From RGIG8767 sp045531685 (GTDB taxonomy: Bacteria > Bacillota > Clostridia > Lachnospirales > Lachnospiraceae), in contig JAZSEL010000127.1 of NCBI GenBank assembly GCA_045531685.1, forward strand, positions 1-12,511: a DNA stretch of 12,511 nt, given 5' to 3'. The number at the start of each line of letters is the position of its first letter. The stretch's first letter is position 1. Both the position numbers and the translations under genes were made by a program. Positions 1-7,123 of this stretch are shown piece after piece. Below the pieces are notes generated by a model that saw only the letters and a program-made list of their open reading frames with translations, made no database searches and was not told where the DNA came from.

Positions 1-198
1 TGTTTCACCATCTTTGATAGGCATGTCTGTTACAACAGTACCCGGAGAGTTTTTAGCTAATTCGTAAGCTTCTTTTAAAGTGTTAACTTTAACTACGTTG
101 TTTCCGTAAAAAGCTGCTTCGATGATAGAACGTGTCTTAGAGAAACCTACCTTGCCAGCACCAATTTCGGAAATTGGATAATACGCTTTTGTTGACAT
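1..198 (-). CDS. Unrecognised protein, N-terminal 66 codons (runs off left edge)
   Basis: The reading frame is open from an ATG at 196-198 to the window edge. It begins MSTKAYYPISEIGAGKVGF and goes on through a segment rich in Val, Asn and Lys. An excellent ribosome site (AAGGAGG, complement of 206-212) sits 7 nt before the ATG, and a near-consensus promoter lies about 80 bp upstream, so the gene is real and probably well expressed. The N-terminus has no signal peptide or membrane segment, which suggests a cytoplasmic protein. I do not recognise the family from these 66 residues and assign no function. A second ATG at 203-205 is out of frame and overlaps the ribosome site, so it was not chosen. 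Confidence 0.85.
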   Translation of the reverse strand, partial: MSTKAYYPISEIGAGKVGFSKTRSIIEAAFYGNNVVKVNTLKEAYELAKNSPGTVVTDMPIKDGET

Positions 199-255
199 AT
201 GTCATCCTCCTTAAAATATTATATGAATACACCGCAACGCGGCTCTTTCCACATT

Positions 256-308
256 TGTGCTATTCGCACAGTCAAAATTATTATTACAGATACGCCTAAA
301 ATTGTCAA
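256..308 (-). promoter_or_regulatory. Sigma-A-type promoter and leader hairpin for the left-edge gene
   Basis: On the minus strand the -35 box TTGACA (303-308) is a perfect match. It is followed by a 17-nt spacer and the -10 box AATAAT (280-285), which has an upstream TG extension. Transcription should start near 273, leaving a leader of about 75 nt before the ATG at 198. The leader holds two small hairpins: TGTGC/GCACA at 256-270 and CCGC/GCGG with a 3-nt loop at 232-242. No known riboswitch consensus was recognised. The hairpins may only affect mRNA stability. Confidence 0.75.
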
Positions 309-340
309 TCTCAATGGTAACTTTTGTACAACTTTTTTAT

Positions 341-390
341 ATGAAAAAAGTATAAAATCAGAGTGAAATTCTTCTCTGAATTCCACTCTG
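341..390 (-). terminator. Rho-independent terminator of the aminopeptidase gene
   Basis: Just after the TAG stop at 400-402, minus-strand RNA can form a 12-bp stem: arms 379-390 and 359-370, one G-U pair and an 8-nt loop. The stem is followed by a U-rich run (AUUUUAUACUUUUUUC, down to about 341). The stem is AT-rich, so termination may be moderate rather than complete. Its position between a stop codon and the next gene's promoter supports the call. Confidence 0.65.
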
Positions 391-399
391 AATCATTGC

Positions 400-2193
400 C
401 TAAATTGCCCTTGTGGCCTGATATAACCACTCCCTCTCCTCTTCCTTAAGAAACGGAGAAATCTTCTCATATACACTGGCATGATATTCATTTAACTTAC
501 GGATATCGGATGGTTCCATATACGTTGTATCCACTGCTTCCACATCAACCGGCACATAGGTTAACGGTTCAAACCATAAAAATGTACCATCCTCATTCTG
601 TTCCTTCTTTTTTATAAGAAGAACATTTTCTATTCGGATTCCCATTTTATCTTTGATATATACTCCCGGTTCATCCGTAACCACCATTCCTTCTTCCAAT
701 ACCGTTTCCACAATATCCTTTACATATTTCCATCGGATACTGTGAGGTCCTTCATGGACATTCAAATAATACCCAACTCCGTGACCGGTGCCGCATTTAT
801 AATCCATTCCCATTTCCCATAAGGGTTGTCTTGCCAAAATATCCAGATTCCGCCCGGTACATCCTGACAAAAAGGAAGCATTCTGTAGCCTCAGCATCCC
901 CATTGCTACCAGAGTATAATACTTCTTTTCCTCTTCTGTTAATTTCCCCATCGCAATGGTTCTGGTTACATCCGTTGTAGCACCCGCGTACTGTCCACCG
1001 GAATCCACTAACAAGAAGCCTTTCTTCTCAATTACGGCACACTTTTCCTTGTTTGCTTCATAATGCATCATAGCTGCATTGGGACCATATGCACTAATTG
1101 TAGGAAATGATAATCCATGAAATCCGTCAATATGAGAACGTAGCTCATCCAGATACTCTGCCGCTTCGTATTCTGTCATTCCGCAACCATGTTTCTTCAT
1201 ATGATAAAGGAACTTACAAACCACGGCACTGTCCTCTAAATAGAACCTTCTCATATGCTCAATTTCTTTTTCATTTTTAACGGCTTTTATTTTTTCTATC
1301 GGATTAGGAGCTTTTAAAACGCTTCCCTTCTTTTCAATTAATGAAGCCGCCAAAAACCCCGTTTCTTCTGCATCTGCAATCCCTGCCATTCCTTCTGTTG
1401 CCTGCTCCAAAAAAGAAAATACTTCTTTGTAATCCTTAATAAATACACCATTTTTAGTCAAATACTCTGCCGCAACCGGAGAAACAGCCTCCTTTTGTAT
1501 AAACAAATAGATTCTGTCTTTAGTCAGATACAAGTAGGAAAGAGCAACCGGATTGCAGGCTACATCTCCCCCGCGGATATTACAAAACCACATAATGTCA
1601 TCCAACTTACTGACAAACAGAAAATCTGCCCGTTCCTCTTCCATTTTCTTGCGCACCAGCTCATGCTTCTTAGCTATGGTATTTCCCTGATATTCTTGGG
1701 GAAGCACATAAATTTCCTCTTTAGAAAGCAATGGTCTGTCATCCCATAATTTACCTGCCAGATCCTCTTCGCACACTAACACCGGTTCCAGTTCCTGACA
1801 ACAATTTACCATCCTATCCACATAAAATTTACGAAGAATCCTTCCGTCAAAACCAATCCGTACTCCCTTTTTCCCTGTATTAAAAATATACTCCGGAATG
1901 GTAGGAACCCCTTCGTTTCCTAACCGGAACAATGTAATCCCGCTTCCCGTCAGTTCCTTTTCTGCCTGGACAAAGTATCTTCCATCCGTCCACAGTCCTG
2001 CAAAATCTTCTCCGACTAATAAGGTTCCGTTAGAGCCTGTAAAACCGGAATACCATTCCCGGACTTTAAAATAATCGCCCACGTATTCCGAATTATGAAA
2101 ATCCGAAGTAGGGATGATATAGTAATCTATTTTTTTATCTTTTATTTTTTCCCGAAGTCTCTCTAATCTTTGAATTCGTTTATCCATTTTCAT
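400..2193 (-). CDS. pepP: Xaa-Pro aminopeptidase, long form (peptidase family M24B)
   Basis: Cytoplasmic metallopeptidase that removes an N-terminal residue preceding proline. At 597 residues it has the three-domain layout of the long aminopeptidase P (XPNPEP1-like) rather than the shorter E. coli PepP. Two creatinase-type N-terminal domains cover about 1-160 and 165-305. The pita-bread catalytic domain covers about 310-530, followed by a C-terminal M24_C-type extension. All five expected metal ligands are visible: D397 (LLVDSGG), D408 (ATTDVTRT), H471 (GTGHGVG), E508 (VTDEPGVYI) and E522 (GIRIENV). The accessory histidines H377 (MMHYEA) and H484 (HEGPH) are also present. The ATG at 2191-2193 has an AGAGGA ribosome site at suitable spacing; an in-frame ATG two codons later is a possible alternative. 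No signal peptide. The gene is monocistronic, with its own promoter and terminator. A general role in recycling proline-containing peptides is inferred from the family. Confidence 0.95.
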   Translation of the reverse strand: MKMDKRIQRLERLREKIKDKKIDYYIIPTSDFHNSEYVGDYFKVREWYSGFTGSNGTLLVGEDFAGLWTDGRYFVQAEKELTGSGITLFRLGNEGVPTIPEYIFNTGKKGVRIGFDGRILRKFYVDRMVNCCQELEPVLVCEEDLAGKLWDDRPLLSKEEIYVLPQEYQGNTIAKKHELVRKKMEEERADFLFVSKLDDIMWFCNIRGGDVACNPVALSYLYLTKDRIYLFIQKEAVSPVAAEYLTKNGVFIKDYKEVFSFLEQATEGMAGIADAEETGFLAASLIEKKGSVLKAPNPIEKIKAVKNEKEIEHMRRFYLEDSAVVCKFLYHMKKHGCGMTEYEAAEYLDELRSHIDGFHGLSFPTISAYGPNAAMMHYEANKEKCAVIEKKGFLLVDSGGQYAGATTDVTRTIAMGKLTEEEKKYYTLVAMGMLRLQNASFLSGCTGRNLDILARQPLWEMGMDYKCGTGHGVGYYLNVHEGPHSIRWKYVKDIVETVLEEGMVVTDEPGVYIKDKMGIRIENVLLIKKKEQNEDGTFLWFEPLTYVPVDVEAVDTTYMEPSDIRKLNEYHASVYEKISPFLKEEEREWLYQATRAI

Positions 2194-2242
2194 TTATCCT
2201 CTTTCAATTCACTTGAACTATCTTCTTATGATTCTTTTTGTT

Positions 2243-2271
2243 ATCATATCACTATTTTGTCTTGTTTTAAA
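2243..2271 (-). promoter_or_regulatory. Probable promoter of the aminopeptidase gene
   Basis: On the minus strand TATGAT (2243-2248) is preceded by TGA, giving an extended -10 element. A weak -35 TTTAAA (2266-2271) lies 17 nt upstream. The 5' leader would be about 45 nt. The extended -10 is convincing; the -35 is only 4 of 6. Confidence 0.5.
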
Positions 2272-2408
2272 TGAACAATTCCTATTATGAAATCACAATT
2301 TTTTCTATTTTGGTTCGTATCGGAATATTCATTTTCGTTATAACACACTGTTTATTCCTTTATCATGGTAAATCACTAAATTTTTTTCTTAAAATACTCT
2401 AAAAAGCC

Positions 2409-2459
2409 TTGTCTTAAGAAACATTTTTCGTTAACATAGTAGTGTATTGTGTAAATAGT
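2409..2459 (+). promoter_or_regulatory. Probable promoter region of citrate synthase
   Basis: Two overlapping plus-strand candidates are visible. One is TTGTCT (2409-2414), 17 nt, TAACAT (2432-2437). The other is TTAACA (2431-2436), 17 nt, AATAGT (2454-2459). Neither is close to consensus, so the start site cannot be fixed by eye. The stretch from about 2272 to 2408 between the two divergent promoters is very AT-rich; I saw no ORF, repeat or conserved regulatory motif in it. Confidence 0.35.
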
Positions 2460-2492
2460 TAGAAAATAAAGGATAAGAAAGGCGGAGTTTTA

Positions 2493-3857
2493 TTGGAAAA
2501 AAACATTTATTCAGAAATCACACCCGATATTATTGAACTGGCAGCGCTCTCAAAAGAAGCCGGATACATTGATTCCGAGTTGTTTACCAAATACGATGTA
2601 AAGCGCGGCTTACGAGATTTAAATGGTAAAGGAGTATTGGCCGGCTTAACCAATATTTCTGATGTACGTGCTACAAAAGTTGTGGATGGGGTTACTTTCC
2701 CTGACCATGGTAAGTTGTTTTACCGTGGCTATAATGTTGCGGACCTTGTTAACGGTTTCTCTCAGGATAACCGTTTTGGTTTTGAGGAAGTATCGTACCT
2801 TCTGCTTTTTAATAAATTACCTGACGAACATGAATTGGAAGAGTTTTCTGCGTTACTTGCTAAATATCGTTCCCTTCCTACCAGCTTTGTCCGGGATATC
2901 ATCATGAAAGCTCCGAGCAAGGATATGATGAATACCCTGGCAAGAAGTGTCCTTACCCTGTATTCTTACGATGATTATGCAGACGACACTTCACTGCCAA
3001 ATGTCCTTCGTCAGTGTTTGCAATTAATCAGTTTATTCCCTATGTTATCCATCTATGGTTATCAGGCATACAGCCACTATCATGATGGTAACAGTTTATA
3101 TATTCATCAGCCACAGGAACATCTGTCCATGGCGGAAAATATTTTACATATCCTTAGACCGGATAGTAAATATACCGAGTTGGAAGCTAAGATTTTAGAC
3201 ATTGCCCTGATTCTGCATATGGAGCATGGTGGTGGTAATAACTCATCCTTTACTACTCATGTAGTATCATCTTCTATGACGGATACGTATTCTGTTATTG
3301 CTGCTGCAATCGGTTCTCTTAAAGGACCTCGTCACGGTGGTGCTAACATTAAGGTTGTTCAGATGTTTGCTGATATGATGGAACAGGTTCATGATTGGAA
3401 GGATGAAGATGAAGTATCCTACTACTTACGAAGATTACTTCACAAAGAAGCATTCGATAAAGCCGGCTTGATTTATGGCGTCGGTCATGCGATTTATTCC
3501 AAGTCCGACCCTCGTGCCGAAATATTTAAGGGATTTGTTGAAAAGCTTTCCATTGAAAAGGGCTTACAGGATCAGTATGAACTCTACGATATGGTTGCCA
3601 GACTTGCTCCAAAGATTATTGAATCCGAACGCCAGATGTATAAGGGCGTTAGTATCAACGTGGACTTCTATTCCGGATTCGTATATCAGATGTTAGGACT
3701 TCCGATGGAACTCTACACCCCAATCTTTGCTATTGCAAGAATCGTTGGTTGGAGTGCCCACCGCTTGGAGGAGCTTTCTAATAATGGTAAAATTATCCGT
3801 CCTGCATACAAAACACTTTGTACCGATCAGGATTATATTAAGATGGAGGATCGATAA
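2493..3857 (+). CDS. Citrate synthase (citrate/2-methylcitrate synthase family)
   Basis: Condenses acetyl-CoA with oxaloacetate to give citrate. In such anaerobes this usually feeds 2-oxoglutarate and glutamate synthesis (family knowledge). The 454-residue protein carries the catalytic triad of the family: H245 in MEHGGGNNSSF, H281 in KGPRHGGANIK and D391 in SINVDFYSG. It also has the GVGHAIYSKSDPRA segment (329-342), which contributes substrate-binding residues. The start is TTG at 2493: no in-frame ATG occurs until residue 138, deep inside the domain, and AAAGGCGGAG sits 5 nt upstream. The protein has an N-terminal extension relative to short bacterial citrate synthases, typical of clostridial members. 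A specificity for propionyl-CoA (2-methylcitrate synthase) cannot be excluded, but no other methylcitrate-cycle genes are nearby. The gene is monocistronic. Confidence 0.93.
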   Translation: MEKNIYSEITPDIIELAALSKEAGYIDSELFTKYDVKRGLRDLNGKGVLAGLTNISDVRATKVVDGVTFPDHGKLFYRGYNVADLVNGFSQDNRFGFEEVSYLLLFNKLPDEHELEEFSALLAKYRSLPTSFVRDIIMKAPSKDMMNTLARSVLTLYSYDDYADDTSLPNVLRQCLQLISLFPMLSIYGYQAYSHYHDGNSLYIHQPQEHLSMAENILHILRPDSKYTELEAKILDIALILHMEHGGGNNSSFTTHVVSSSMTDTYSVIAAAIGSLKGPRHGGANIKVVQMFADMMEQVHDWKDEDEVSYYLRRLLHKEAFDKAGLIYGVGHAIYSKSDPRAEIFKGFVEKLSIEKGLQDQYELYDMVARLAPKIIESERQMYKGVSINVDFYSGFVYQMLGLPMELYTPIFAIARIVGWSAHRLEELSNNGKIIRPAYKTLCTDQDYIKMEDR

Positions 3858-3872
3858 TCTTCTGTTAACTAC

Positions 3873-3900
3873 AAGAACCACCGGATAACCGGTGGTTCTT
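3873..3900. terminator. Hairpin terminator between convergent citrate synthase and thrC
   Basis: A perfect 12-bp stem (arms 3873-3884 and 3889-3900, AAGAACCACCGG and its complement) with an ATAA loop lies 15 bp after the citrate synthase stop. On the plus strand it is followed by ATTAATTT, a modest U-tract. It also lies 54 bp beyond the thrC stop and is probably shared by both convergent genes. Confidence 0.8.
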
Positions 3901-3953
3901 ATTAATTTGCAATACTTACTGCAACCTTTCACAAGAATAATTCTCTCAGTCGA

Positions 3954-5444
3954 TTACATTCCCAAGAATTGCTTAATAATATCCTTCATACCTTCTTTTT
4001 CACAAATATTATCATGCAATACAGGAGCTGTCTTCAGTTCTTCTACTGCATTCGGAATTGCTACATTAGCTGTCTTAGAAAGAGTCTCAACAAGTTCAAA
4101 CATATCTTCCTCATGAGTATTTCCGTCAATTGCTTCCATTACACTCTGTCCAAACTTAAAAGGACTGGCTGTAGATGCAATCACAGTCTTATTGGTATCG
4201 CCTGTTTCTTTTACATACTGTTCATATACGTAAGATGCTACCGCTGTATGAGTATCTAATACATAACCTGTCTTTTCGTATAATGCCTTGATACATGCTG
4301 CTGTCTCTTCTTCTGTTGCAAAACCACCTACAAAATCAGCCAGGTTTGCTTTCATTTCCTCTGTAATTATGTATGAACCTTCTTGATTCAACTTCTGCAT
4401 AAGCTCTGTATTCTTAACATCATCCTGTCCTGCAATCAGGTAAATCAATCTCTCTAAATTGCTGGAAATCAAAATATCCATGGATGGAGAAGTTGTTAAG
4501 TAGAACTCTCTGTTACGATTGTATTCTCCTGTTTGGAAGAAATCATACAGTACCTTATTGTGATTGGATGCACATACCAATTTGTCAATCGGCACACCCA
4601 TATGCTTAGCTAAGTATGTAGCTAAAATATTACCAAAGTTACCGGTCGGAACCACTACATTAATCTTCTCACCGGCTGTAATTCTTTCTTCTTTTACCAT
4701 AACTCCGTAAGCATATACATAATATACCACCTGCGGAATCAAACGTCCGATGTTGATGGAGTTAGCGGATGAAAACTGATATCCCTTCTCATCTAATTCT
4801 TTTGCAAATTCTTTGTCTGCAAAAATCTTCTTAACGCCGGTCTGGGCATCATCAAAGTTACCATGGATACCCACTACAAATGTATTGTCTCCCTTTTGCG
4901 TTACCATCTGGCGTTCCTGAATAGCGCTGACACCATTCTTAGGGTAAAATACGATAATCTTTGTACCCTCTACTTCTGCAAAACCTGCAAGAGCCGCCTT
5001 ACCGGTATCACCACTGGTTGCCGTTAAAATAACGATATCATTCTTAACGTTATTTTTTCTTGCAGATGTAATCATTAAATGAGGAAGAATGGACAATGCC
5101 ATATCCTTAAATGCAATAGTCGGTCCATGGAACAACTCTAAGTAATATGCACCATCTGCCTCAACAAGCGGAGCGATTACTTCTGTATCAAACTTAGAAT
5201 CATATGCACGTGCAATACAGTTCTTTAACTCTTCTTCCGTAAAATCAGTATAGAAACGGCTCATAACTTCGTAAGCCACTTCTGCATATGTCATCTCAGC
5301 GATTTTATCCATGGAAATATCCAGAGTCGGAATTCTCTCCGGAATAAATAAACCGCCTTCTTCTGATAATCCTTGTAAAATAGCCTGTGAAGCACTCACG
5401 CGGATAGAACTGTTTCTTGTACTTTTGTAAAATAATTCTTCCAT
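3954..5444 (-). CDS. thrC: Threonine synthase
   Basis: PLP-dependent, cytoplasmic enzyme that converts O-phospho-L-homoserine to L-threonine and phosphate. At 496 residues it matches the longer ThrC class. The N-terminal threonine synthase domain shows QGLSEEGGLFIPE (about 24-36). The PLP Schiff-base lysine is K113 in HGPTIAFKDMALS. The TSGDTGKAAL segment (143-152) and the PLP-phosphate loop PTGNFGN (266-272) follow. The ATG at 5442-5444 has a GAGAGGAAA ribosome site. An extended -10 promoter lies about 80 bp upstream. No T-box core sequence or threonine/isoleucine-rich leader peptide was seen, so attenuation control is not supported here. The other threonine pathway genes (hom, thrB) are not in this window. 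Confidence 0.96.
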   Translation of the reverse strand: MEELFYKSTRNSSIRVSASQAILQGLSEEGGLFIPERIPTLDISMDKIAEMTYAEVAYEVMSRFYTDFTEEELKNCIARAYDSKFDTEVIAPLVEADGAYYLELFHGPTIAFKDMALSILPHLMITSARKNNVKNDIVILTATSGDTGKAALAGFAEVEGTKIIVFYPKNGVSAIQERQMVTQKGDNTFVVGIHGNFDDAQTGVKKIFADKEFAKELDEKGYQFSSANSINIGRLIPQVVYYVYAYGVMVKEERITAGEKINVVVPTGNFGNILATYLAKHMGVPIDKLVCASNHNKVLYDFFQTGEYNRNREFYLTTSPSMDILISSNLERLIYLIAGQDDVKNTELMQKLNQEGSYIITEEMKANLADFVGGFATEEETAACIKALYEKTGYVLDTHTAVASYVYEQYVKETGDTNKTVIASTASPFKFGQSVMEAIDGNTHEEDMFELVETLSKTANVAIPNAVEELKTAPVLHDNICEKEGMKDIIKQFLGM

Positions 5445-5522
5445 AATTTCCTCTCATTCTGCACTTTGTGCATGTACCTTTTCTATCTGTTAATATCCCT
5501 TCGGATTTTTATTATCCCGTGA

Positions 5523-5551
5523 ATTATAGCATGTTTCATAAATAATAGGAA
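5523..5551 (-). promoter_or_regulatory. Extended -10 promoter of thrC
   Basis: The minus strand has a perfect extended -10, TGCTATAAT (TATAAT at 5523-5528). The -35 region at 5546-5551 (TTCCTA) is poor, as is common for extended -10 promoters. The leader is about 70 nt and contains a small hairpin, TGCAC/GTGCA around AAA, at 5460-5472 just upstream of the ribosome site. Confidence 0.65.
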
Positions 5552-5583
5552 TAGTTTTTGTATATATTTTCAAACAAATTCCT
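5547..5583 (-). terminator. Weak possible terminator after the SleB-like gene
   Basis: Minus-strand RNA after the stop at 5585 can pair AGGAAU with AUUCCU (5578-5583 with 5547-5552), and UUUGU with ACAAA inside. The next bases are AUUAUUUAUG. The stem is short and AT-rich, so read-through into thrC is plausible. It overlaps the thrC -35 region. Confidence 0.25.
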
Positions 5584-5584
5584 T

Positions 5585-6208
5585 TTAACAAAAAAATTCA
5601 TGTCCCCCATAGGTGAATAACTTAGTCAGATTCCTGTCAAACCAAGCTGCCTTATCCTCATTGGCATATTCTCTTGCCATAAAATACAATGCTCCCTCGG
5701 AACAATCCTCTCCATACAGTGCTGCATTTACAGCCTCTACGGTTTCCCGGGAAACCTGTACGGTATAAAACCGCCCATCACTGATAGGGGAAAACTGACA
5801 TATCCCTTTTTCCTTTTGAAAAACCACTTCTGTTATGGTGTCCGGGAACGCCTCGTCCCTTACTCTATTTAAAATCACATTTGCTACCAATAGTTTTCCG
5901 GTTCTGTCCTCACATCCGGCTTCTGCTTCAACAATCCGAAGCATATTCTCATAATCCTCTTCTGTAATATCCATCACATAATCCCGCTCCATCACAGATA
6001 CGTTTACGACACGCTGCTTTGAAGAGGTATTGGCAATATTTCCTAACACACTCCTGCTTGTTACCGCATCTTTGGTTACAAAAGCTTCTTGTACAAGCGT
6101 ACGGGCATGTACCATTTCTCCTAAGTTATAATATCCCAGAACCAAAACAAAGCTCCATACTAATATCAAAAAGGAGCATTTTTTGTAAAATTCAGTTTGT
6201 CTCATCAT
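5585..6208 (-). CDS. Secreted or membrane-anchored cell wall hydrolase, SleB/CwlJ family
   Basis: A 207-residue protein of the Hydrolase_2 (SleB) family, whose members are peptidoglycan lytic enzymes best known from spore-cortex breakdown. After a basic start (MMRQTEFYKK) a hydrophobic segment runs to about residue 27, with a possible signal-peptidase site after MVHA. A linker of about 45 residues follows, then the catalytic domain (about 85-207). The motif IVEAEAGCEDRTGKLLVANV matches the family's YGEARGE-type site, and the second Glu of VEAEAG (residue 96 here) is the likely catalytic residue. NRVRDEAFPDTITEVVFQ and CQFSPISDGR are also typical. There is no N-terminal peptidoglycan-binding domain, unlike full SleB. 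The protein ends in Cys. An upstream TTG at 6214 would add two residues, but AAGGAAAGGA lies 6 nt before the ATG at 6206-6208, which I prefer. Its promoter is interlocked with that of the divergent AP2 gene. A role in germination versus vegetative wall turnover cannot be decided. Confidence 0.85.
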   Translation of the reverse strand: MMRQTEFYKKCSFLILVWSFVLVLGYYNLGEMVHARTLVQEAFVTKDAVTSRSVLGNIANTSSKQRVVNVSVMERDYVMDITEEDYENMLRIVEAEAGCEDRTGKLLVANVILNRVRDEAFPDTITEVVFQKEKGICQFSPISDGRFYTVQVSRETVEAVNAALYGEDCSEGALYFMAREYANEDKAAWFDRNLTKLFTYGGHEFFC

Positions 6209-6243
6209 TCCCAATCCTTTCCTTCATTATTCTATTTCTGAAA

Positions 6244-6272
6244 TTGAGAAATTATACTTATTTTGCTATACT
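6244..6272 (+). promoter_or_regulatory. Promoter of the AP2-domain gene
   Basis: The plus strand has TTGAGA (6244-6249), a 17-nt spacer and TATACT (6267-6272) with a TGC extension just upstream. Transcription should start near 6279, about 38 nt before the GTG start. The -10 box of the opposite promoter lies inside this spacer. Confidence 0.7.
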
Positions 6273-6280
6273 ATTCTCAA
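6251..6280 (-). promoter_or_regulatory. Promoter of the SleB-like hydrolase gene
   Basis: The minus strand has TTGAGA (6275-6280), an 18-nt spacer and a perfect TATAAT (6251-6256). The leader is about 36 nt. It overlaps the plus-strand AP2 promoter almost completely: the two -35 boxes are identical and form a 7-bp inverted repeat, TTGAGAA/TTCTCAA (6244-6250 and 6274-6280). Confidence 0.72.
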
Positions 6281-6316
6281 AAAGCATCCGTATTTTTCGT
6301 CAGGAAAGGAGTTAAG

Positions 6317-7123
6317 GTGAGCGATTTATCTAAAAATCTTCCCGGTACTTTTGCCGCAACAAAAAAAGATGGGACCGTATATTACCGCTCATCTTTTACC
6401 TATAAAAACAAACATATATCTCTTGGAAGCTTTGATACACAGGCACAGGCGCACGAAGCCTATCTGGAAGCATTGCGGATAACTGCCGGCAAGGAACTTT
6501 CCATTATTAATTATTCTTCAAAAAGCCCTCTGTCCTTTGAAAAATGGGTAATCCTGTGCAATTATCGTGATAATAATATTTATTTTTCCACTCCGATTTA
6601 TGTGAGAAAACAATTTTTTTCTTATTATTTGGACCCCCGTACGGAACTCAAATTTTCCATTGATGATTTATTTTATTATTCTTCCCATAAAATCATGAAG
6701 CGGAATGGGCATTATTTTGTAGCCGACTATGGTATGCAGGTAACCATCTTAAGCCGCTATGGTATTAAAAGTTACGGGGTTCTGGGAAAAGACTATAACC
6801 TGATTAACGGTGATATCCACGACTTCCGCTTGGAAAACATTGAAATTCTCAACTCCTACCACGGAGTCAGCCATGTTACCCACCGCGGAAAACCGATGTA
6901 TCAGGCCCGCATCCATATAAAGGGGTATTTCATCATTGGTTACTACAACACCGCATTGGAAGCCGCTATTGCTTATAACAAGGCTATTGATATTCTTGCT
7001 ACAAAGGGATGCCAAAAGCAATTCAAAACCAATTATACCGAAGGAATTTCTGCTTCCAAATATGCTGAAATTTATCACACTTTAAAGCTTTCAGCAAAGA
7101 TTATGAATTATTCGGCTAAATAG
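6317..7123 (+). CDS. AP2 / degenerate-HNH / AP2 domain protein, probable DNA-binding protein
   Basis: A 268-residue protein with two AP2/ERF-like DNA-binding repeats. The first is about 9-53, including YYRSSFTYKNKHISLGSFDT and the helix AQAHEAYLEAL. The second is about 183-227: GVSHVTHRGKPMYQARIHIK, GYYNT and ALEAAIAYNKAI. Between them about 115 residues end in DYNLINGDIHDFRLENIEIL (159-178). This lines up with the C-terminal half of HNH homing endonucleases (typical VNHIDGNKxNNRxENLE), but the usual His is L162 and the usual Asp is N164, so nuclease activity is doubtful. H132 in GHYFVA may correspond to the first HNH histidine. The start is GTG at 6317, 5 nt after AGGAAAGGAG. A longer reading from TTG 6263 would begin inside the -10 box and is rejected. 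Function is unknown: it may be a domesticated homing-endonuclease relative acting as a regulator. The target is not known. Confidence 0.8.
   Translation: MSDLSKNLPGTFAATKKDGTVYYRSSFTYKNKHISLGSFDTQAQAHEAYLEALRITAGKELSIINYSSKSPLSFEKWVILCNYRDNNIYFSTPIYVRKQFFSYYLDPRTELKFSIDDLFYYSSHKIMKRNGHYFVADYGMQVTILSRYGIKSYGVLGKDYNLINGDIHDFRLENIEILNSYHGVSHVTHRGKPMYQARIHIKGYFIIGYYNTALEAAIAYNKAIDILATKGCQKQFKTNYTEGISASKYAEIYHTLKLSAKIMNYSAK

Noticed and set aside
5445..5584. T-box or riboswitch upstream of thrC
   Set aside because: The leader is only about 70 nt, with one tiny hairpin and no T-box core sequence or terminator/antiterminator pair.
6263..6316. Longer AP2 reading frame from TTG 6263
   Set aside because: The TTG and next codons overlap the plus-strand -10 box (6267-6272), so they would not be transcribed. 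GTG 6317 has a strong ribosome site at correct spacing.
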